Assembly: GCF_009746125.1 (NCBI RefSeq)
Contig: NZ_CP041352.1
Location: 2,898,436 to 2,962,435 of the forward strand
Origin: Casimicrobium huifangae
GTDB lineage: Bacteria; Pseudomonadota; Gammaproteobacteria; Burkholderiales; Casimicrobiaceae
Direction: 5' to 3'
DNA: 64,000 nt
Of this stretch, positions 60,004 through 64,000 are shown piece by piece. The translations under genes and the position numbers were made by a program. The notes under the pieces are model-generated. The model was not told the DNA's origin and made no database searches. It was given only the letters and a program-made list of their open reading frames with translations. The number at the start of each line of letters is the position of its first letter. Position 1 is the stretch's first letter.

Positions 60004-60137
60004 GCAGGGATTTTACGGGGCGCCTTCGCGCCGTCAGACGCGTCCTACGGACACAAGCGGACGGCGCCGATAGGGCCGTCGAGGGGAGCCGCCTACGATC
60101 CTTCCATCGCCAAAGCGAATACCCGAAAGGACTTCTC

Positions 60138-60395
60138 ATGAACATCAAACCACCCGGAACACCGCAGCAAGTCGAACATCAGCCAGAACTGCACACCTTC
60201 ATCGGCGACACGCCACAGCGGCCAGAGCCGAGCGATCTCGAGCTGCGCGAAGGCAGCTTCAGCGCCATTCGCGCGTATGGAGAACTGAACCTGAGCAGCA
60301 CCGTCAGCAACAGTGAAGCTGACCGCGTCGACGCGTTCGACATCCGCACCGCGCCGACCGAGCTGCAGGCAAACTGGGTGAATCTGTCGGTCTGA
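60138..60395 (+). CDS. Small uncharacterised protein
   Basis: An 85-residue polar protein with no signal peptide or membrane helix. GAAAGGA lies eight bases before the ATG, a better ribosome binding site than most shadow frames have, and the composition is normal for the window. Pro- and Glu-rich stretches suggest partial disorder. I do not recognise a family. It lies between the divergent aroC start and the convergent LplT-PlsC gene. Confidence 0.5.
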   Translation: MNIKPPGTPQQVEHQPELHTFIGDTPQRPEPSDLELREGSFSAIRAYGELNLSSTVSNSEADRVDAFDIRTAPTELQANWVNLSV

Positions 60396-60413
60396 CGGTC
60401 GATCGCTGCGCGG

Positions 60414-62300
60414 CTAGCGCATGTCGCCGCGTAGCGCTTTCACGTCGGCTTCGAGCTTGGGTGCCGTGACATTTCCGGCCGGCACCAGCGCCCCACCCAC
60501 CAGTTCAATCCGGTTGAAAAAGCCGCGGACACGCTTGAACGCCTGACCGTCAACGCTTCGACTAAAGAAACTACCCCACAACCCGCGCAGTGCCAGCGGC
60601 ACGACGGGTACGCCGGTCTCGGCGACGATGCGCTCGATGCCCGGGCGGAAAGGGTTCATTTCGCCATCCTTGGTCAGCTTGCCCTCCGGGAAGATGCCCA
60701 CCACGTCGCCGTCGGCCAGCGTCTGCTTCACGCGTTCGAAGGCTTGCGCCATCATCGCCGGGTCTTCCTTCGCACCTGCAATCGGGATCGCCTTCATCTG
60801 ACGGAACACCCAGGCCAGCACCGGCGTCTTGAAGATGTTGTGATCCATCACGAACTGGATCGGGCGGCGGCAGGCGGCCGTGATCACCAGCGCATCGACG
60901 TAGCTCACATGATTGGCCACCACGATCACCGGGCCTTTATCCGGAATGTTTTCGAGGCCTTTCACGCGCAAACGGTAGGCGAACGAGATCAACATCCAGC
61001 AGAGGAAACGCAGCAGAAATTCCGGCGTCAGCGTGTAAATGTAGGTCGCCACGACGGCGTTCAGCACGCCAATGGTGAGGATCAGTTCCGGCACATTGAA
61101 GTGTGCGAACTTGATCAGCGCAATCGCCAGCAGCGCGGACACCACCATGAAGATCGCATTCAGAATATTGTTTGCCGCGATGATGCGTGAGCGGTGCGAC
61201 GGATCGGCACGCTCCTGAATTAGTGCGTACAGCGGCACGCTGTAGAGGCCGCCACTGACCGAGAGCAGGAACAGGTCGGCGATCACACGCCAGTGCTCGG
61301 GCTTGGCAATGAATTCACCGACACCGCTATGGCCCGCCGGCTTCAAGCCTTTGGTTGCAAAGTACAGATCAATCGCGAACAGGCTCATGCCGATCGAGCC
61401 AAACGGCACCAGACCGATCTCCACCTTCTTGCCCGACAACCGCTCGCAGAGCAGCGAGCCCACCGCTACGCCCACCGCAAACACGGCCAGCAGAGCGGTC
61501 GCCACCTGCTCGTTGCCGCCCAGAACATCCTTGCTCATGTTGGCAAACTGGTTGAGCAGCATTGCGCCGTAGAACCAGAGCCACGAGATCCCGAGCATTG
61601 AGCGCCAGACCACGATGTTCTTCGCGGCAAGCCGCAGATTGGCGGCGGTTTCGGTGAACGGATTCCAGTTCAGTTTCAGTGTCGGGTCCGTCGCCGGCGC
61701 CTCGGGAACCGAGCGACTCACCAGATAGCCGATCACCGCCAGCACAATGGTCGAAGCCGCCACGATCATCGGGCCGCTCGGCTTCATCGCGACCAGCACG
61801 CCGCCGGCGATGGTGCCGAGCAGGATCGCCACGAAGGTGCCGGACTCCACCAGCCCATTGCCGCCGACCAGTTCGTCCTGCTGCAGCGCCTGCGGCAGGA
61901 TGGAGTACTTCACCGGGCCGAACAGCGTGGAGTGCAACCCCATTGCGAACAGCGCAATGAACAGGATCGCCAGGTTCGCGGTCACAAAGCCCACGGCCCC
62001 GAGCGCCATCACCACGATCTCGAAAATCTTGACGCCGCGCACCACCCGCGTCTTTTCGTATTTGTCAGCCAGTTGTCCGGCAAACGCAGAGAACAGCACG
62101 AAGGGCAGGATGAACACGGCGCCAGCGGCGTTCACCAGCAGATTGGAATCCATCCCCGCGAGCGTCATGCCACCGAACGCCATGAAGATGATCATGCCGT
62201 TCTTGAACACGTTGTCGTTCATCGCGCCCAAAAACTGCGTCCAGAAGAACGGTGCGAAACGGCGTTCGCCGAGCAGCGCAAACTGACTGTGACCGGACAT
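60414..62300 (-). CDS. LplT-like MFS transporter fused to PlsC-type acyltransferase
   Basis: A 628-residue fusion. Residues 1-410 are a 12-helix MFS domain of the lysophospholipid-transporter type (FALLGERRFAPFFWTQFLGAMNDNVFKNGM, LPFVLFSAFAGQLADKYEKTRVVRGVKIFE). Residues 435-625 are a PlsC acyltransferase with NHVSYVDALVI (the HX4D box) and FPEGKLTKDGEMNPFRPGIERI (the EG box). It would import lysophospholipids and re-acylate them. The acyl-ACP synthetase domain of full-length Aas-type fusions is absent. The ATG follows GGGGGAAAGC, a strong ribosome binding site. Confidence 0.93.
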   Translation of the reverse strand: MSGHSQFALLGERRFAPFFWTQFLGAMNDNVFKNGMIIFMAFGGMTLAGMDSNLLVNAAGAVFILPFVLFSAFAGQLADKYEKTRVVRGVKIFEIVVMALGAVGFVTANLAILFIALFAMGLHSTLFGPVKYSILPQALQQDELVGGNGLVESGTFVAILLGTIAGGVLVAMKPSGPMIVAASTIVLAVIGYLVSRSVPEAPATDPTLKLNWNPFTETAANLRLAAKNIVVWRSMLGISWLWFYGAMLLNQFANMSKDVLGGNEQVATALLAVFAVGVAVGSLLCERLSGKKVEIGLVPFGSIGMSLFAIDLYFATKGLKPAGHSGVGEFIAKPEHWRVIADLFLLSVSGGLYSVPLYALIQERADPSHRSRIIAANNILNAIFMVVSALLAIALIKFAHFNVPELILTIGVLNAVVATYIYTLTPEFLLRFLCWMLISFAYRLRVKGLENIPDKGPVIVVANHVSYVDALVITAACRRPIQFVMDHNIFKTPVLAWVFRQMKAIPIAGAKEDPAMMAQAFERVKQTLADGDVVGIFPEGKLTKDGEMNPFRPGIERIVAETGVPVVPLALRGLWGSFFSRSVDGQAFKRVRGFFNRIELVGGALVPAGNVTAPKLEADVKALRGDMR

Positions 62301-62476
62301 GCTTTCCCCCAGGATTGGCCGCGCCAGATGGTGGCGACTGGTAACGAAGCAAATTGTGCCCGATCACCTGCCGACGACACCCGTCTACACCGAAGTATCA
62401 CGCCGCAATACCGCCGGTGATGCTGTCCGTCGTACATTCGCGCATGACCGGGCCACAGATGGCTAGCAGGCAAACG

Positions 62477-63109
62477 ATGGACTACCGCCTCATCATTTTT
62501 GACTTCGACGGCACGCTGGCCGATTCTTTTCCGTTCTTTGCTGGCGTGTTCAACCAGCTGGCAGCTAGGCATGGGTTCAGGCCAATCGACGCCGCCGAGG
62601 TACCAGCGCTGCGCCAGCGCAGCCCACGCGAGCTGATGGAGCATGTCGGAATGCCGCGCTGGAAGCTGCCGTTGGTCGCCAAAGACTTCATCGCGCTGAT
62701 GCGGCAAAACCAGCATCAAGTTCAGCTATTTGACGGTGTGCCCCGGATGCTGCGCGACCTGGCCGAAGCCGACCTGCAACTGGCAATCGTGTCATCGAAC
62801 GCCGAGGACAACGTTCGCCAGGTGCTGGGCCGAGATGCTGCCGCACTATTCGCAAGTTACGAATGCGGCATGTCGATCTTTGGCAAACCGGCGCGACTCA
62901 ACAAAGTCCTGCATCAGCTGGGAATCCCGGCCGCGCAAGCGCTTTACGTCGGCGACCAGACTACCGATGCCGAGGCAGCGCGCACCGCCGGGGTTGCGTT
63001 TGCGGCGGTCGCCTGGGGCTATGGCACCATCGAATCACTGCGCGCACACCAACCCGAAGTTGAGTTCGCCACCGTCGCCGACATCGCGCGACTGCTGCGA
63101 GCCGCATAG
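62477..63109 (+). CDS. HAD-family phosphatase
   Basis: A 210-residue HAD hydrolase: motif I IFDFDGTLADS (nucleophile and acid/base Asp), a helical cap, motif II IVSSN, motif III Lys in GKPARLNKVL, and motif IV YVGDQTTDAEAA. This set resembles phosphoglycolate phosphatase-like enzymes, but the cap does not fix the substrate. The ATG at 62477 gives MDYRLIIFDFDG, the usual start, although the frame runs far upstream. It is divergent from the LplT-PlsC gene. Confidence 0.9.
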   Translation: MDYRLIIFDFDGTLADSFPFFAGVFNQLAARHGFRPIDAAEVPALRQRSPRELMEHVGMPRWKLPLVAKDFIALMRQNQHQVQLFDGVPRMLRDLAEADLQLAIVSSNAEDNVRQVLGRDAAALFASYECGMSIFGKPARLNKVLHQLGIPAAQALYVGDQTTDAEAARTAGVAFAAVAWGYGTIESLRAHQPEVEFATVADIARLLRAA

Positions 63110-63130
63110 CGGCTACGCAGTACTGAAGCG

Positions 63131-63988
63131 CTACTTCTTCACAGCATTCGGAAAGAACAGCTGCTCACCACCGATCTTGTAGGCGGCGATCGTGCCCTGC
63201 CCTTCGGCGCTGACCAGCCAGTCGATGAACTTCTGACCTGCCACCGCTTTCACATGCGGATGCTTTTTCGGGTTCACGAGAATCACGCCGTACTGGTTGA
63301 ACAGCTTGCTGTCGCCTTCGACGATGATCTTCAGGTTCTGCCGGTTCTTGAATGACAGCCAGGTGCCACGGTCGGCAAGCAGGTAGGCATTCATCGCGGC
63401 AGCGGTATTGAGCGCCGGCCCCATGCCGGAGCCGGTGTCGCGGTACCACGCAGCTTTTTCGCCAGCGGGATCAAGCGACGCCTGCTTCCAGTAGCGAAGT
63501 TCAGCGGCATGGGTGCCACTCTTGTCGCCACGCGAAACGAACGCCGCCTTCGCCGCATGGACCGCCTTCAGGCCAGCCACGATGTCTTTGCCAGCTGCCT
63601 TGGCGGGGTCATCGGCAGGACCAACGAGCACAAAGTCGTTGTACATGACCGCCACGCGTTCAACGCCCGCTCCTTCCGCGACGAATTTCTCCTCAGCCGT
63701 TTGGTCATGCACGAACACCACATCGGCATCGCCTCGACGCCCGACATCAAGCGCCTGCCCCGTCCCAAGTGCAACCACCTTGACGGCAATGCCGCTGGAT
63801 TTGGTGAACTGCGGCAGCAGGAAACCAAACAGCCCCGACTGCTCGGTGGACGTGGTCGACGACACCACAATCGACGTATCCTGAGCCGCTGCCGACGCTG
63901 GCATCAGGCCGGAAAGCACAGCCAGCGCTGCGCTGGCCAAGGCGCCGAACATGGCGCGTTGCACGCGAAATTTGGGGCTCGTTATCAA
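63131..63988 (-). CDS. tupA: TupA-like tungstate ABC substrate-binding protein
   Basis: A periplasmic protein of about 285 residues. After a signal peptide (ending near ASAAAQ) come SIVVSSTTSTEQSGLF, the oxyanion-binding start of TupA, then FVHDQTAEEKFVAEG, FVSRGDKSGTHAAELRYW and GDSKLFNQYGVILVNPKKHPHVK. TupA binds tungstate for the TupBC importer; molybdate binding by close homologues also occurs. The permease and ATPase genes are not inside the window, which ends 12 bases further on. The start is uncertain (TTG 63988, GTG 63964 or ATG 63952). Confidence 0.92.
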   Translation of the reverse strand: MITSPKFRVQRAMFGALASAALAVLSGLMPASAAAQDTSIVVSSTTSTEQSGLFGFLLPQFTKSSGIAVKVVALGTGQALDVGRRGDADVVFVHDQTAEEKFVAEGAGVERVAVMYNDFVLVGPADDPAKAAGKDIVAGLKAVHAAKAAFVSRGDKSGTHAAELRYWKQASLDPAGEKAAWYRDTGSGMGPALNTAAAMNAYLLADRGTWLSFKNRQNLKIIVEGDSKLFNQYGVILVNPKKHPHVKAVAGQKFIDWLVSAEGQGTIAAYKIGGEQLFFPNAVKK

Positions 63989-64000
63989 TTCGTGCGGGAA

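Overview
The window is about 64 kb of GC-rich bacterial chromosome with tightly packed genes. I recognise no rRNA, tRNA, CRISPR array, transposase or phage module. The gene content points to a betaproteobacterium, probably Burkholderiales or a close relative: FimV/HubP, a DUF2788 protein, a Bug-type (TctC) solute receptor, egtBD, a pcnB-folK-deoxynucleoside kinase run, and the small conserved family usually mislabelled 'ribonucleotide reductase subunit alpha'. The genus cannot be fixed from the sequence alone. All assignments rest on reading translated motifs and neighbourhoods; no database search was run.

Layout. 1-8 kb: end of a glutathione S-transferase, a DUF2189 and a DUF2788 membrane protein, a secreted LamG protein with dockerin-like repeats, a Bug receptor, a membrane-anchored Mrr-like protein, a secreted unknown, and an ECF sigma factor with an ankyrin-tailed membrane partner. 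8-15 kb: an Nramp-family transporter and a tetR-MFP-RND efflux operon with two operator-like palindromes over its promoter. 15-24 kb: ergothioneine genes egtB-egtD, a second DUF2189 protein, a GFA-fold protein, a LytS/LytTR two-component pair, and a leaderless peptidoglycan-binding protein. 23.6-30 kb: ppa, pcnB, folK, a deoxynucleoside kinase, fimV and a lipocalin. 30-50 kb: a 20-kb block of tonB, two exbD, exbB, two TonB-dependent receptors, two S9 peptidases and a four-gene peptide ABC importer, which together could carry peptides from outside the outer membrane to the cytoplasm. 50-64 kb: a DMT exporter, mannose-1-phosphate guanylyltransferase, a CnoX-like thioredoxin, an ECF sigma factor plus a membrane Ser/Thr kinase, DoxX and SDR genes divergent from a LysR regulator, adk, aroC, an LplT-PlsC fusion, a HAD phosphatase and a TupA-like tungstate-binding protein.

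The most unusual signal is not a gene. Seven intergenic copies of a roughly 116-bp element are scattered through the window in both orientations. Each has a GTCGACTT-type core, two flanking GC-rich stem-loops and CAGCTTTT/AAAAGCTG-type ends, so each is itself a large imperfect palindrome. They look like a non-coding MITE-like or REP-like dispersed family. One copy lies between the kinase and response-regulator genes of the two-component pair, and two lie next to TonB-dependent receptor genes.
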